NCBI RefSeq assembly: GCF_024498355.1
Contig: NZ_CP101833.1
Location: forward strand, 1,221,001 to 1,285,000
Length of the DNA stretch: 64,000 bases
Source of the DNA: Bacillus pumilus
GTDB lineage: Bacteria > Bacillota > Bacilli > Bacillales > Bacillaceae
Direction: 5' to 3'
The notes under the pieces are model-generated. The model did no database searches and was not told the DNA's origin. It saw nothing but the letters and a program-made list of their open reading frames with translations. The position numbers were made by a program, and so were the translations under genes. Below, in pieces: positions 8,024 to 16,137 of this stretch; the stretch's first letter is position 1; each line of letters begins with the position of its first letter.

Positions 8024-8965
8024 ATGAACCAGCTGCCAGCGGCACTTCAAACAGGGGATACGGTGGGGGTTATTGCACCAGCAAGCCCGCCTGATGAGCT
8101 GAAATTAGCAAAAGGGATTGCCTTTTTAGAAAGCCTTGGGCTGAAGGTGAAAAAAGGGAAGTATATTGACTGCCGGTATGGGTATTTAGCAGGCCGCGAT
8201 CATAAGCGAGTAGAAGATCTTCATCGCATGTTTCAAGATCCAGAAGTGAAGGCCGTTATTTGTGCTTGCGGAGGATACGGGACTGGAAGAATTGCGGAAG
8301 CGATTGATTATGACCTCATTCGCCGGAACCCAAAAATCTTTTGGGGTTATAGTGATATTACGTTTTTACATACGGCCATCCAGCAGCAGACGGGTCTTGT
8401 GACCTTTCATGGCCCGATGCTTTCCTCTGATGTGGGATGTGAGGAGGTCCATCCGTATACGAAGGATACTTTTTTGCAGCTGTTCACTCCGAAGACCTTT
8501 ACGTATGCGCATCACCTGTCACCACTTCAAACCTTCTATCACGGCACTGCCTCAGGCGAAATCACAGGAGGGAACCTTGCCCTGATCGTGACAACACTTG
8601 GTACACCGTTTGAGATCGATACGAAGGGGAAGCTTTTGTTCATTGAAGATATTGACGAAGAACCATATAAAATCGATCGAATGATGCAGCACCTTACATC
8701 TGCTGGCAAATTGGAGGATGCGGCTGGATTCATCATAGGGGATTTTCATCAATGTGAGCCAAAAAAGAAAGAGCATTCCTTAACGCTGGAAGAGCTATGG
8801 GAGACCTATATTGTGCCGCAAAAGAAACCTGCACTTGGCGGCTTTCGGATCGGTCATTCATCTCCGAACTTTGCCATCCCAATAGGCGTGCAGGCTGCAC
8901 TAGATGCGACGGGGAAAAAACTGCATATTTCTCCAGGTGTCGCAGCGAAAGAGGCGATCAAATGA
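8024..8965 (+). CDS. ykfA: LD-carboxypeptidase (S66 family), murein peptide recycling
   Basis: S66-family LD-carboxypeptidase that trims the terminal D-Ala from murein tetrapeptides. 313 residues. The nucleophile Ser is in the GYSDITFLHTA segment (residues 108-118), typical of MccF/LdcA proteins. The catalytic Glu and His are likely in FIEDIDEEPYKIDRM and IGHSSPNFAIPIG. The start ATG at 8024 follows AGAGGGG. It overlaps ykfB by four bases. With YkfB and YkfC it forms a pathway converting imported murein peptides to free amino acids. In B. subtilis it is downstream of dppE in the same operon; here the repeat intervenes. Confidence 0.9.
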   Translation: MNQLPAALQTGDTVGVIAPASPPDELKLAKGIAFLESLGLKVKKGKYIDCRYGYLAGRDHKRVEDLHRMFQDPEVKAVICACGGYGTGRIAEAIDYDLIRRNPKIFWGYSDITFLHTAIQQQTGLVTFHGPMLSSDVGCEEVHPYTKDTFLQLFTPKTFTYAHHLSPLQTFYHGTASGEITGGNLALIVTTLGTPFEIDTKGKLLFIEDIDEEPYKIDRMMQHLTSAGKLEDAAGFIIGDFHQCEPKKKEHSLTLEELWETYIVPQKKPALGGFRIGHSSPNFAIPIGVQAALDATGKKLHISPGVAAKEAIK

Positions 8966-10041
8966 AAATCGTAGATGTTCGTACATGCAGAACGAGTGTA
9001 CCGCTAAAGAAGCCGTTCAAAACCGCTTTAAGAACGGTGTATGACGCAGCATCTCTCATCGTGATCATCACATATGATCAAGGGGACATCAGCTACGGAG
9101 AGGCAGTCCCAACATCGGTGATTACAGGTGAAACGCTGGAAAGCATCGACTATGCCATCTGTGAAGTGATCAGGCCGATCTTGCTCGGGGCTTCATTGTC
9201 GCAATATGAACAAATCTTTTCAGCTATAGACCGTGTGCTCGCTTGCAACACAAGTGCAAAGGCTGCAATTGATATGGCGATTTATGATGGCTTAGCGAAA
9301 CAGGCAGGGCTTCCACTTTATCAATACCTTGGCGGATATCGCGATCAGCTTGAAACCGATTATACAGTCAGTGTAAACCGGCCGCTAGAGATGGCAGAAG
9401 ATGCGAAGCAATACGTAGCTGAAGGCTTTCATACTTTAAAGATAAAAGTAGGAAAAGATGACATAGACACTGATATTCAGCGCATCAAGCGGATTCGAGA
9501 AAAAGTCGGGCCGGATATTCAGATCAGGCTCGATGCAAACCAGGGCTGGACGTGGAAGGAAGCGATCGTGGCCATTCGAAAAATGGAGGCGCTGAATATC
9601 GAACTAGTTGAGCAGCCAGTGCCTAAAGAAGATATCGAAGGCCTGCGCCGGGTGACGGAAGCCACAGACACGTTGATTATGGCGGATGAAAGCATTTTCG
9701 GGTTCCATGATGCGATCAAGGTGCTTGAAACGAGAAGCTGTGATCTGATGAATTTAAAATTAATGAAATCAGGTGGTATAAAAGAAGCACTGAAAATCAA
9801 TGGTTTAGCAGAAGCTTACGGCGTAAAGTGCATGGTTGGCAGTATGATTGAGAGCAAAATTGGCATTACAGCAGCCGCTCATCTCGCCGCAAGCCAGCCG
9901 AATATTACCCGCTACGACTTTGATGCCCCGCTTATGCTAAAAGAGGACTTAATAGACGGAGGAATCGTGTACAAAGGAAAAAATATATTCTTTCCACCAC
10001 ATCATGGGTTAGGCATTCAAGGAGTGAAAGGAGTCTCGTGA
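8962..10041 (+). CDS. ykfB: L-Ala-D/L-Glu epimerase
   Basis: Enolase-superfamily epimerase converting L-Ala-D-Glu to L-Ala-L-Glu so that the dipeptide can be hydrolysed. 359 residues from ATG at 8962, which overlaps the ykfA stop (ATGA); the reading frame stays open further upstream, but that part lies inside ykfA. The catalytic KxK is visible (TLKIKVGKDD), metal ligands are in RLDANQGW, VEQPVP and MADES, and the second catalytic Lys is in NLKLMKSGG. It is followed by ykfC with overlapping stop and start codons. Confidence 0.93.
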   Translation: MKIVDVRTCRTSVPLKKPFKTALRTVYDAASLIVIITYDQGDISYGEAVPTSVITGETLESIDYAICEVIRPILLGASLSQYEQIFSAIDRVLACNTSAKAAIDMAIYDGLAKQAGLPLYQYLGGYRDQLETDYTVSVNRPLEMAEDAKQYVAEGFHTLKIKVGKDDIDTDIQRIKRIREKVGPDIQIRLDANQGWTWKEAIVAIRKMEALNIELVEQPVPKEDIEGLRRVTEATDTLIMADESIFGFHDAIKVLETRSCDLMNLKLMKSGGIKEALKINGLAEAYGVKCMVGSMIESKIGITAAAHLAASQPNITRYDFDAPLMLKEDLIDGGIVYKGKNIFFPPHHGLGIQGVKGVS

Positions 10042-10949
10042 TGATATATGAATCAAAGGTTCCAGTCGCGAATGTATGGACAGCGCCGCAGTCGCCAAGA
10101 GAAATTGATCGAAAGATTCTTCAGGGTTCCGTCAAAATCAAAGAGTGGATTAACCAGCAAACCTACGAAGAAAAATTGGCTTTATGTGAAGAAAATCTGA
10201 TTCAATCGCAAGTGCTGCTCGGCGAACGAGTCATTGGATTAAAAGAGACAGACGGATGGATGAAAGTCGTCATCCCGCAGCAGGCAAGCCGGAAACATCC
10301 GCAAGGCTATCCTGGCTATATCCCTATTCAGCAATTAAAGCAAGTAACGGAGGAAGGTGCGCCAGCTACAACCCATGTCGTAGGTCAGAAAAAAGCCGTG
10401 TTATATCAAAAAGGGAAAGCGGATATGGAGGTTAGTTTTTTAACAGAGCTGGCAGCGGTTGAAGAAGCCAGTGATCACTTTCATGTTCTTACCCCAGTAG
10501 GAAGGAGAGAAATCAAAAAAGAGGATGTGCGTCCGGTTTCATTGCCTTTCACTATGACGGGTAAGGATGCCTTAGACATTGGAAAACAATTTATCGGGCT
10601 TTCGTATTTATGGGGCGGCATGAGCAGCTTTGGCTACGACTGTTCCGGTTTTGCTTACAGCATGTACAAAGCGTGCGGATATCTTTTGCCAAGAGATGCA
10701 AGCGAACAAGCAGTTCAAGGAACCCCGGTCACATCAAGCCATTTAGAACCAGGTGATCTGATGTTTTTTGCAAATGAAAATGGCAAGGGAGCTGTTCGCC
10801 ATGTTGGGATATATGCGGGGGATGGCCTCATGCTTCACTCGCCTAAAACCGGTAGACAAATTGAGCTTCTTTCCCTTTCTGGCACTTCATATGAGAGAGA
10901 ATGGGCAGGTGCAAGGCGGTATTTGCCAAGCGAAAGGGGGAAGGTGTGA
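10041..10949 (+). CDS. ykfC: NlpC/P60 gamma-D-glutamyl-L-amino acid endopeptidase
   Basis: Cytoplasmic Cys peptidase that cleaves gamma-D-Glu-L-(diamino) acid bonds of murein peptides with a free N-terminal L-Ala. About 302 residues. Two SH3b-like domains occupy roughly residues 1-165, then the NlpC/P60 domain with catalytic Cys in SFGYDCSGF and His in GAVRHVGIYAGDGLMLHSP. No signal peptide, which fits a recycling role. I prefer ATG at 10041 over GTG at 10038 because AAAGGAG at 10026-10032 is better spaced from it. The ATG shares one base with the ykfB stop. Confidence 0.93.
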   Translation: MIYESKVPVANVWTAPQSPREIDRKILQGSVKIKEWINQQTYEEKLALCEENLIQSQVLLGERVIGLKETDGWMKVVIPQQASRKHPQGYPGYIPIQQLKQVTEEGAPATTHVVGQKKAVLYQKGKADMEVSFLTELAAVEEASDHFHVLTPVGRREIKKEDVRPVSLPFTMTGKDALDIGKQFIGLSYLWGGMSSFGYDCSGFAYSMYKACGYLLPRDASEQAVQGTPVTSSHLEPGDLMFFANENGKGAVRHVGIYAGDGLMLHSPKTGRQIELLSLSGTSYEREWAGARRYLPSERGKV

Positions 10950-11917
10950 TGGCAGTTGAACCACTTTTACAAGTCAACAATCTCAAAAAACATTTTCATC
11001 TATCCAAAGGAAAAACCTTAAAAGCATTAGACGGCGTCTCTTTTCAGCTGAAACAAGGTGAAACCTTTGGTCTCGTTGGTGAATCTGGCTGCGGGAAATC
11101 CACACTTGGGAAAGTGCTCATGCGGCTTTACGACCCGACAGATGGTGAAGCCTTGTATGAAGGGAAAAGTCTTCACCACCTGTCTAAAAGTGAAGCATTT
11201 GATTTCAATAGACAAATCCAAATGGTGTTTCAAGATCCGTATTCATCTTTAAACCCAAGGCTGTCAGTAAAAGATATTATGCTCGAACCGATGGAGATCC
11301 ATAACCTTTATGGGAGTCAAAAGAAGAGGATTGCCCGCGTGAAAGAACTACTTGAAGCGGTAGGGCTAAGCTATGATTTCGCCACCCGCTATCCGCACGA
11401 ATTTAGCGGAGGACAGAGGCAGAGAATAGGAATTGCAAGAGCACTTGCCTTAGCCCCAAAATTTATTGTGGCAGATGAGCCGATTTCTGCACTAGATGTA
11501 TCTGTTCAAGCACAGGTCGTGAATGTGCTGAAAAAGCTGCAAAAAGAGGAAGGATTAACGTTTCTATTCATTGCGCATGATTTGTCTATGGTCAAATATA
11601 TCAGCGATCGAATTGGTGTGATGTATTTAGGACATCTCGTGGAAATGACGAGCAGTGATGCTTTATATAAGACGCCGCTGCATCCGTATACACAGGCTCT
11701 GCTATCTGCTATCCCCATTCCAGATCCTGACGTGGAAGACAAGCGCAAAAGATTCATTTTAAAAGGAGAAATTCCAAGTCCAGTGAACCCGCCAAGCGGC
11801 TGTGTATTTCGAACAAGATGTCCTGCCGCCATGGACATCTGTGCTGAAAAAAAGCCAACATTACAAGCAGCAGAAGAAGGACATGAAGTCGCCTGTCATT
11901 TATACGATAGGAAATAA
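10949..11917 (+). CDS. ykfD: oligopeptide/dipeptide ABC transporter ATP-binding protein
   Basis: Second ATPase of the dpp/ykf transporter (DppF/OppF type), about 322 residues. Walker [13 protein letters not shown]-loop MVFQDPYSSLNPR, signature FSGGQRQRIGIARAL, Walker B FIVADEPISALD and switch IAHDLS are all intact. The C-terminal Cys cluster is GCVFRTRCPAAMDIC. The ATG at 10949 overlaps the ykfC stop by one base (TGATG) and follows AAAGGGGGAAGG; an upstream in-frame start at 10901 lies inside ykfC and has no ribosome binding site. Last gene of the unit before a strong terminator. It probably partners DppD in the importer. Confidence 0.93.
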   Translation: MAVEPLLQVNNLKKHFHLSKGKTLKALDGVSFQLKQGETFGLVGESGCGKSTLGKVLMRLYDPTDGEALYEGKSLHHLSKSEAFDFNRQIQMVFQDPYSSLNPRLSVKDIMLEPMEIHNLYGSQKKRIARVKELLEAVGLSYDFATRYPHEFSGGQRQRIGIARALALAPKFIVADEPISALDVSVQAQVVNVLKKLQKEEGLTFLFIAHDLSMVKYISDRIGVMYLGHLVEMTSSDALYKTPLHPYTQALLSAIPIPDPDVEDKRKRFILKGEIPSPVNPPSGCVFRTRCPAAMDICAEKKPTLQAAEEGHEVACHLYDRK

Positions 11918-11947
11918 CGCCATGCCATGGCATAGGACAAGCCGCAT

Positions 11948-11992
11948 AAAAGCCAGCAAGTAGACAAACTGTTCTACAAGCTGGCTTTTTTG
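11948..11992. terminator. bidirectional terminator between ykfD and ykgA
   Basis: AAAAGCCAGC (11948-11957) pairs with GCTGGCTTTT (from 11980), with a further inner AGTAG/CTAC pairing. There is a T run on each strand, serving the convergent ykfD and ykgA. Confidence 0.8.
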
Positions 11993-11995
11993 TAT

Positions 11996-12856
11996 TTATG
12001 AACGCTTAATAGGCAGTGTGCAGCATCTAAAAGAGCCGCCAGATTTAATGATTTCTGAAAAATCCACTTCAATGACGGTGTAGCCGTGAGCGGTTAATGC
12101 AGCATTTGTTTCTTGATTGATCGGTAAGCTGATCACTTTTTTCTTCCCAATGGATAGAACATTGGGTCCAAGTGTGAATTGCTCTTGTTCACTTATTTCA
12201 ATCAGGTCATAATGCTTTTTGAGCAAGTGAAGATCCTTTTTGGTGAAGGCTTCAGGGTAAATCAATATCTCCTCATGAGAAAGAATATTCATCACACAAT
12301 CGAGATGCAAAATGTGAGGAGGAAGATGAATGGGAATGATGTCGTGATCCGGCAGCTCTTTTTTTAGCTGATGGATAGCGGCTGGATTTGTTCTTTTGCT
12401 CGTTCCAACAAATACACGGGTCTGATCCACAAGCACATCGCCGCCTTCAATCGTTCCATCTGTCACGGTGACGGTTGTCCATCCCTTTGCCTGAGCCCAC
12501 TCTTTTAAGGATTGTTCTTCCCCTTGCCGAACCGAAGCGGCCATGTTTGACACAAATAAGGTATGTCCAATCGTAAACCCAATATCCCGAGTGAAGACTT
12601 GTTCAGGAAAGCGGTCATTTGCAGGAAGCAGGGTAGGCCGTACATGATGGTGTTTTAACGTTTGAATCAGCTGCTTATGCTGAGCCACTGCTTTGATTTG
12701 AGAAATATTTTCTCTAGCAAAATGCTTTTGGGTTTCGTTGATGATTTGTTTGATTTCCATATAGATAGGGCTGCATAAGAGGACTTCTTGTAAAGCATCA
12801 TATTCACTCATACAGTGCGGCGTTTTGTACACTTTCTCTGATTTCATAGAATCCAT
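11996..12856 (-). CDS. ykgA: arginine deiminase/dimethylargininase-like amidinotransferase-fold protein
   Basis: Member of the guanidino-group modifying enzyme superfamily (DDAH/arginine deiminase fold), 286 residues from the ATG complementary to 12854-12856, which has an AAGGAGG site; longer readings upstream lack one. Likely catalytic residues are the His-Asp pair in HILHLDCVMNIL and the Cys near the C-terminus in SGGSFRCCTLP; the substrate-binding Asp segment is FTRDIGFTIG. The length equals that of B. subtilis YkgA as I recall it. The substrate is not known; a DDAH-like or other hydrolase activity is possible. Convergent with ykfD and divergent from ykhA. Confidence 0.85.
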   Translation of the reverse strand: MDSMKSEKVYKTPHCMSEYDALQEVLLCSPIYMEIKQIINETQKHFARENISQIKAVAQHKQLIQTLKHHHVRPTLLPANDRFPEQVFTRDIGFTIGHTLFVSNMAASVRQGEEQSLKEWAQAKGWTTVTVTDGTIEGGDVLVDQTRVFVGTSKRTNPAAIHQLKKELPDHDIIPIHLPPHILHLDCVMNILSHEEILIYPEAFTKKDLHLLKKHYDLIEISEQEQFTLGPNVLSIGKKKVISLPINQETNAALTAHGYTVIEVDFSEIIKSGGSFRCCTLPIKRS

Positions 12857-13035
12857 CAAATGGCCTCCTTGTTCGTAGATAGTTCTATTATTCCTCCTTC
12901 TAGTAAATGTTGAAACATTTCCGAAAGAAAATCTCTCATGTGAGACTAAAGCAAAAAGTTTAGACAAACCTAAAAGAATAGTGTTTAATAAAAAGCGTTC
13001 CGCATCAAAGAAATCAGCAAGAAGGGGCTATGATG

Positions 13036-13557
13036 ATGAGTGAAGAAAATTTCAAGTATTGTAAAGAATCAAAAGTCGTTAAAACAAGCAGGGTATTCCC
13101 TCTCGATACGAATAACCATCAAACATTATTTGGCGGTAAATTAATGAGTTATATAGATGATATTGCCTCCATCTCGGCAGCAAGACACAGCCGATGTGAA
13201 ACGGTCACGGCATCAATGGATTCAGTTGATTTTTTAGAGCCGATTGGACAAAAAGAGTCTGTATGCTTAGAGTCCTATGTCACATGGGTCGGCACATCTT
13301 CTATGGAAGTATTCGTCAAAGTCATCAAAGAAAACTTAATGTCTGGAGAGCGCAGACTCGCAGCGACTTCATTTCTTACCTTTGTCTCGCTAGATGAAAA
13401 TGGGAAGCCAAAGAAAGTCCCACAAGTCATGCCGGAAACAGAGGAAGAAATCATGCTGCATCAAACAGCGAAGCAGCGAGCAGAGGAAAGAAAAAGCCGC
13501 CGAAAGCATAGTAAAGCATTGGCTGACGCACTTGGGACAGATAAACCATGGGCGTAA
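13036..13557 (+). CDS. ykhA: hotdog-fold acyl-CoA thioesterase
   Basis: Acyl-CoA hydrolase of the YciA/BACH-type hotdog family, 173 residues. The conserved N-terminal segment TNNHQTLFGGKLMSYIDDIAS contains the catalytic Asn/Asp region, and SVDFLEPI and AATSFLTFVSLD are family strands. A charged helical tail (residues 140-173) follows. Three ATGs in a row (13030, 13033, 13036) are possible; 13036 has the best distance from GAAGGGG at 13021-13027 and matches the MSEE-type start of the B. subtilis protein. The physiological substrate is not apparent from the sequence. Confidence 0.88.
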   Translation: MSEENFKYCKESKVVKTSRVFPLDTNNHQTLFGGKLMSYIDDIASISAARHSRCETVTASMDSVDFLEPIGQKESVCLESYVTWVGTSSMEVFVKVIKENLMSGERRLAATSFLTFVSLDENGKPKKVPQVMPETEEEIMLHQTAKQRAEERKSRRKHSKALADALGTDKPWA

Positions 13558-13586
13558 AAATCACCCTTTAAGCGGTGATTTTTTTC
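13556..13586 (+). terminator. terminator of ykhA
   Basis: AAAAATCACC pairs with GGTGATTTTT, followed by a T run. Confidence 0.85.
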
Positions 13587-13594
13587 TATTATGG

Positions 13595-13651
13595 TATCTT
13601 GCATGACAAGGTAGTATGTGGTAAGATGAAGCTATCTTGTGGTGCAAGGTA
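13595..13651 (+). promoter_or_regulatory. promoter and double inverted-repeat operator of the PadR-type regulator gene
   Basis: Two copies of the inverted repeat TATCTTG-N5-CAAGGTA occur at 13595-13613 and 13633-13651, arms identical, centres 38 bp apart. A plausible SigA promoter lies between and under them: TTGCAT (13600-13605), 16 bases, TAAGAT (13622-13627). One repeat covers -35 and the other lies just past the start site. Autorepression by the adjacent PadR-family protein is the natural reading. Confidence 0.75.
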
Positions 13652-13671
13652 CTGAAATCGGAGGAATAATG

Positions 13672-13998
13672 ATGACAACATCAACACAAATGCTAAAAGG
13701 AATTTTAGAAGGCTGCCTGCTGTCGATTATTTCTGAAGGTGATATTTATGGGTATGAAATGACGAAGAAGCTCGCGCATTATGGATTTGATCAAATTAGT
13801 GAAGGAAGTATTTATCCGATTCTGCTGCGTATGCAAAAAGAACAGCTGGTCAGCACGGTCACAAAAGCATCAGCAAGCGGGCCGAAAAGGAAATACTATA
13901 CGCTCACTCAAGCGGGAGAACATGCGCTAACAGATTTTATTGCACGCTGGAATGAGCTGTCAGGAAATGTAGAGCGCTTATTACATAAAAGGAAGTGA
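13672..13998 (+). CDS. PadR-family transcriptional regulator
   Basis: Small winged-helix regulator of about 108 residues, PadR-s1-like. It has the helix-turn-helix and wing typical of the family (IISEGDIYGYEMTKKL, EGSIYPILLRMQKEQLV, GPKRKYYTLTQAGEHAL). I chose ATG at 13672 because it lies seven bases from GGAGG (13660-13664); ATG at 13669 is also in frame. It is four bases upstream of a membrane protein gene with which it is surely co-transcribed, a common pairing in Firmicutes. The effector is unknown. The promoter carries a duplicated operator. Not part of the conserved B. subtilis order here, so probably accessory. Confidence 0.85.
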   Translation: MTTSTQMLKGILEGCLLSIISEGDIYGYEMTKKLAHYGFDQISEGSIYPILLRMQKEQLVSTVTKASASGPKRKYYTLTQAGEHALTDFIARWNELSGNVERLLHKRK

Positions 13999-14002
13999 GA
14001 AT

Positions 14003-14755
14003 ATGGTAACTAAAGAAACAAGACACATATTACTAGAGCTGAAACTCTATCTCATATCAAAGGGGAAAAATGAGGACGAAATTGACGAGGTCATGGATGA
14101 ATTGACAACACACGCTGTCGAGGCTGAGAAAGATGGCAAATCAGGTGAGGATATATTTGGCGGAGATCCGCGGGGCTTTGCTGATGAACTGGCAAAAGAG
14201 CTTTCAAGACATCATAAAGACTGGGTTCCATTTGTCAGTGCCTTTTTGATTGGGTCGCTCTTTTACATGATTTTAGCAGACGCAGTCAGTCAAAGCTTAT
14301 CGTATTCTTGGTACGCACTGATTGGTTACCCGCTCATTTTAGTGGCCAATGTCATCATAACGATTGTGATGTTTAGAGCGTCTGCCTTTCAAACAAGCCG
14401 CCGGGCATTTTTCTATTTTTGGATCTTAGGGATCTTTCAGCTGACGGCCATGATCACAGTGAAATTATTGGATCAAAAGCTCGGTACACCATTACTTGTG
14501 CTTACTTCAAGCCAAAGATGGGGCGTCATCCTTCTGATGTTGCTTTGTATCGTCGTATTTAATGCAATCTTAAAGGCGAATGTCGTTTCACTGATTCCGA
14601 TTATTTTTTTCGGACCGCAGCTCATATTCGAATGGATTGGCTGGACGTCACCAAGTGTGCTTCTGCTCACAAGCCTGCTATCTGTTGTCATCTTAATATT
14701 GCTCACGCTAGTTGTCTTGCGGAGAACAAACAAGAAAAATGAAAATACCATGTAA
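14003..14755 (+). CDS. HAAS-type membrane protein paired with PadR regulator
   Basis: 250-residue membrane protein. The first about 75 residues form an acidic, helical cytoplasmic domain (LELKLYLISKGKNEDEIDEVMDEL-like start, then FGGDPRGFADELAKEL) resembling the HAAS/DUF1700-type domain that typically accompanies PadR regulators. About six membrane helices follow (from FVSAFLIGSLFYMIL to the Leu/Val-rich LLTSLLSVVILILLTLVVL), and the tail is RRTNKKNENTM. The start ATG at 14003 follows a short AGTGAG site, four bases after the regulator's stop. It may transmit a membrane signal to the regulator, but this is only inference. It ends just before repeat copy B. Confidence 0.7.
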   Translation: MVTKETRHILLELKLYLISKGKNEDEIDEVMDELTTHAVEAEKDGKSGEDIFGGDPRGFADELAKELSRHHKDWVPFVSAFLIGSLFYMILADAVSQSLSYSWYALIGYPLILVANVIITIVMFRASAFQTSRRAFFYFWILGIFQLTAMITVKLLDQKLGTPLLVLTSSQRWGVILLMLLCIVVFNAILKANVVSLIPIIFFGPQLIFEWIGWTSPSVLLLTSLLSVVILILLTLVVLRRTNKKNENTM

Positions 14756-14761
14756 AACAGA

Positions 14762-14981
14762 GCACATCCTATACGATGTGCCTCAGCGTGAGGACAAACC
14801 CTCGCATTCGGTGTCACTCCTGTGTGCCGGTGCTCACGAATGTCAAATTCGCTCCGCTTCGGTACTTGTCCTTCCTAGACTTCAAGGGTTTTCATATCAC
14901 GCTGAAAAGAAGACAAAGAGATAAAATAATCTTTATTTTAGCCCTTTGTCAACAATCTGGAGCGCATCCTATATGATGTGC
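14762..14981 (+). repeat. terminator-flanked repeat element, copy B
   Basis: Hairpin GCACATC-ctatac-GATGTGC (14762-14781) is followed by the repeat core (14784-14959) and then by a second, slightly diverged hairpin GCGCATC-ctatat-GATGTGC (14962-14981) with the T-rich tail. The core starts with CAGCGTG and closes its first domain with CACGCTG. The second-domain hairpin (14912-14950) has several mismatches in this copy, so it looks older than copies A and D. It lies in the same direction as the upstream HAAS-type gene. Confidence 0.88.
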
Positions 14982-15066
14982 TTTTCTTTTTCTAAAAAAA
15001 TGTAGAAATGGAATCATGTTTTTCATTACAATGGGAAGAGGACAAAAATGAAAAGGGGTTCTGTTT

Positions 15067-15555
15067 TTGGATATTGTATGGGGGTATATACTCGTTTTTG
15101 TATTGGCTGCTTTGCCTTTTTTTGAAGTGGTTGGTGTCGTTCCGCTGGCAATCTTAAGTGGACTGCATCCTGTGACATCAGCGGTGATTGGGTTCATCGG
15201 CAACTTTCTTACAGTCTTTCTTCTCATTGTCTTCGTTGACCGGTTTAAAGCATGGCGGTTGAAGAGAAAAGAAGATAAAAGTGATGAAAAAGGGGAGAAA
15301 AAGCAGCTGCGGGCCAGAAAAATTTGGGAACGATATGGTCTTCCTGGTCTTGCACTCGTCGGTCCTTTTATCATTGGCAGTCATTTAGCGGCTTTTATGT
15401 GTATGAGCTTCGGTACGAAAAGAAAACAAGTGGCGGTGTGGATGACAGTCAGCTTAATGATGTGGACAGCACTAGCAGCTAGTTTAACCGGTGCGGGCTT
15501 TCAATACTTTGCCCCGGAATCAAATGGATTGTTTGGAGATATCTTTAGCAAGTAA
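15067..15555 (+). CDS. small multidrug export-type membrane protein (COG2426)
   Basis: 162-residue integral membrane protein resembling the 'small multi-drug export protein' family. Helix one (ILVFVLAALPFFEVVGVVPLAI) contains the P-x-x-E motif common to this family and to DedA-like proteins. A second helix pair surrounds SAVIGFIGNFLTVFLLIVF, then a strongly basic cytoplasmic loop (RLKRKEDKSDEKGEKKQ), then YGLPGLALVGPFIIGSHLAA and a last helix. The start is TTG at 15067 behind AAAAGGGG. An actual export function is not demonstrated for the family. It is followed 18 bases downstream by an acetyltransferase gene. Confidence 0.7.
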   Translation: MDIVWGYILVFVLAALPFFEVVGVVPLAILSGLHPVTSAVIGFIGNFLTVFLLIVFVDRFKAWRLKRKEDKSDEKGEKKQLRARKIWERYGLPGLALVGPFIIGSHLAAFMCMSFGTKRKQVAVWMTVSLMMWTALAASLTGAGFQYFAPESNGLFGDIFSK

Positions 15556-15573
15556 GCGAGGGGAGGAGAATAG

Positions 15574-16119
15574 GTGAAAAATCAGACACGGACAGTGCTC
15601 GAAACAGAACGCCTTAGCCTTAGAACAATGAATGAGCATGATGCACCATTCTTATATGAAAAGTTGTTCCAAGATGAAGAAGTCATGAAGTATTATCCTT
15701 CTTTAAAGGATGAAAAACAGACGAAAGAGTGGATTGCCTGGAATCAAAAAAATGACCGCATGTACCATACCTCCCTGTGGGTCATTGAAGATAAAGAAAC
15801 GAAGGAACCGCTTGGACAAAGCGGAATTGTGCTGCAAAACATTGAAGGACAAACTGAGCTTGAAATTGGCTATATGCTAAAAAGAGCGGCGTGGGGAAAG
15901 GGGTATGCTGTTGAGGCCGCACGAGGCTGTCTGACATACGGCTTTGAAGAAATGAAGGTCAGACGAATGGTAAGCTTAATTCGTCCTGAAAATGAAGCGT
16001 CAGTGAAGATCGCTTTAAAAATGGGCATGAAAAAAGAAAAAACCATTTCAAAATGGGATCAAATCATTGATGTATACAGCATCACCCGTGACGGAGAAAT
16101 CGGCTCGCTTGAACAATAA
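15574..16119 (+). CDS. GNAT-family N-acetyltransferase (RimJ/RimL type)
   Basis: 181-residue acetyltransferase with an N-terminal RLSLRTMNEHDAPFL strand-helix start, the acetyl-CoA-binding segment EIGYMLKRAAWGKGYAVEAAR (Q/RxxGxG/A-type loop), and the C-terminal RPENEASVKIALKMGMKKEK typical of RimJ/RimL enzymes that modify N-termini of ribosomal proteins or small amines. The substrate is unknown. GTG start at 15574 with GGGAGGAG. Position just upstream of ykkC suggests it may correspond to B. subtilis ykkB, an acetyltransferase gene, but I am not certain. Convergent with ada. Confidence 0.8.
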   Translation: MKNQTRTVLETERLSLRTMNEHDAPFLYEKLFQDEEVMKYYPSLKDEKQTKEWIAWNQKNDRMYHTSLWVIEDKETKEPLGQSGIVLQNIEGQTELEIGYMLKRAAWGKGYAVEAARGCLTYGFEEMKVRRMVSLIRPENEASVKIALKMGMKKEKTISKWDQIIDVYSITRDGEIGSLEQ

Positions 16120-16136
16120 AGAGAGCCGATTTTTCT
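16097..16136. terminator. bidirectional terminator between the acetyltransferase gene and ada
   Basis: AAATCGGCTC (16097-16106, inside the end of the coding region) pairs with GAGCCGATTT (16123-16132), followed by TTCTTTT. Confidence 0.75.
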
Positions 16137-16137
16137 T

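Noticed and set aside
8797..8961. Longer N-terminal reading of YkfB
   Set aside because: It lies entirely inside ykfA. The ATG at 8962 overlaps the ykfA stop in the usual coupled manner and gives the family length.
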